From Brevundimonas sp. (GTDB taxonomy: Bacteria; Pseudomonadota; Alphaproteobacteria; Caulobacterales; Caulobacteraceae), in the NCBI RefSeq assembly GCF_030704825.1, contig NZ_JAUYNX010000016.1, positions 62,001 through 126,000 on the forward strand: a stretch of DNA of 64,000 nt, read 5' to 3'. A program made the translations under genes and the position numbers. The notes beneath the pieces are model-generated. The model was not told the DNA's origin. It worked only from the letters and a program-made list of their open reading frames with translations, and did no database searches. Of the stretch, positions 63,542-64,000 are shown one piece after another. Within the stretch, counting starts at the first letter, position 1. Each line of letters begins with the position of its first letter.

Positions 63542-64000
63542 GACCCCGCCAGCCGGGGAGCGACCGCCATGGCCGTCTCGACGGCGTCGTACTCGGGAAC
63601 ATAGTCGAGCAGGCGGCGGGCCCGGGTCAGGTCGAAGGTCTGGGACCAGGCCAGGGTGGACAGGGTGTAGGGCGTCAGCACGGGTTCGGGCCGGCCGGGC
63701 AGGACCCGGCACAAGGTGTCCGCGCCCACCGACAAGACCTGGCCGAGAACGAGCGGGACGGACAGGGTTCGAACCTCCGTTCCCAGCGCCTGGGCGAGCC
63801 TGCCGACCAGACCGGCGACGGGCGTCGATCGCCCGCCCGCGATATTGACCGCCTGTCCGCCGGCCGCCTCCCGGTGGATATCGGCCAGCACGAGGGCGCG
63901 GGCGGCGTCGCGCACGTCGGTCATTTCCACCAGGGCCCGCCCCTCCCGGAACAGCGGAAACCGCCCGCGTCGCACCAGCCGCAGGATGCGCGGGAGAAGG
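63538..64000 (-). CDS. NAD-dependent epimerase/dehydratase, 3' part (start lies beyond the window)
   Basis: About 153 C-terminal residues of an extended SDR, reading on open past the window edge. Recognisable are the LLPRILRLVRRGRFPLF segment, the substrate/NAD motif EMTDVRDAARALVLADIH, and the C-terminal AWSQTFDLTRARRLLDYVP in the family of 3-beta-hydroxysteroid-dehydrogenase/OleD-like epimerases. The N-terminal glycine loop and YxxxK are outside the window. It is the most upstream visible gene of the Rieske operon; the promoter and any further genes are not visible. Confidence 0.85.
   Translation of the reverse strand, partial: LLPRILRLVRRGRFPLFREGRALVEMTDVRDAARALVLADIHREAAGGQAVNIAGGRSTPVAGLVGRLAQALGTEVRTLSVPLVLGQVLSVGADTLCRVLPGRPEPVLTPYTLSTLAWSQTFDLTRARRLLDYVPEYDAVETAMAVAPRLAGS

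Overview
This is a GC-rich, gene-dense chromosomal window from an alphaproteobacterium, most likely a Caulobacterales member close to Brevundimonas or Caulobacter. The evidence is the ddl-ftsQ-ftsA / ftsZ / lpxC genes, a CtrA-like box and a GANTC (CcrM) site upstream of ftsZ, a SigF-NrsF pair beside a copper-bufferin operon, a TonB receptor paired with an S9 peptidase, and many 4-nt ATGA/GTGA/TTGA gene overlaps. Species cannot be named from sequence alone. I saw no rRNA, tRNA, CRISPR array, insertion sequence or phage gene.

Layout. (1) 1-6.9 kb: a low-oxygen-type stress island with two universal stress proteins, a beta-CASP metallo-beta-lactamase, a cytochrome c lipoprotein, a PPOX flavin-fold protein, two flavodoxin-fold oxidoreductases and a small histidine kinase. 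It is tied together by three FNR/FixK-type palindromes. (2) 6.9-17.3 kb: a decayed GH127 gene, DUF3606, pyruvate kinase, an orphan D12 DNA adenine methylase, RNase HII with Tag glycosylase, a cyclase-family protein with YgfZ, a GT9 glycosyltransferase, a dihydroorotase-like protein and TyrA. (3) 17.3-23.6 kb: an unresolved 0.6-kb stretch, ErpA, dNTPase, SPOR protein, NagZ, ScpA, ScpB, then a palindromic repeat element. (4) 23.6-38.2 kb: a division and envelope cluster murC-murB-DUF5946-ddl-ftsQ-ftsA, interrupted by a TonB receptor and an S9 peptidase, then ftsZ and lpxC. (5) 38.3-48.1 kb: pgeF-midA-lgt on the minus strand, ubiK, YbjN, proC, an OmpR/EnvZ-type pair, ilvE and a DUF4349 lipoprotein. 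(6) 47.5-51.1 kb: sigF-nrsF diverging from a four-gene bufferin operon, with a matching SigF promoter facing each way. (7) 51.3-59.2 kb: a nucleoside transporter, a GST and a six-gene MoxR/DUF58/SpoIIM/RDD operon. (8) 59.3-64.0 kb: an uncharacterised minus-strand operon of Rieske oxygenase, ATP-grasp, adenylate-forming enzyme, MBL hydrolase and epimerase that runs off the window edge.

Most notable are the self-contained metal-stress module (SigF, its membrane anti-sigma factor NrsF with two cysteines, and a bufferin metallophore with its maturation genes), and the Rieske/ATP-grasp/F390-synthetase-like operon, whose product I cannot name and which is the best candidate for an undescribed pathway. 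The FNR-box stress island and the two breaks in the mur/fts cluster are also worth checking.
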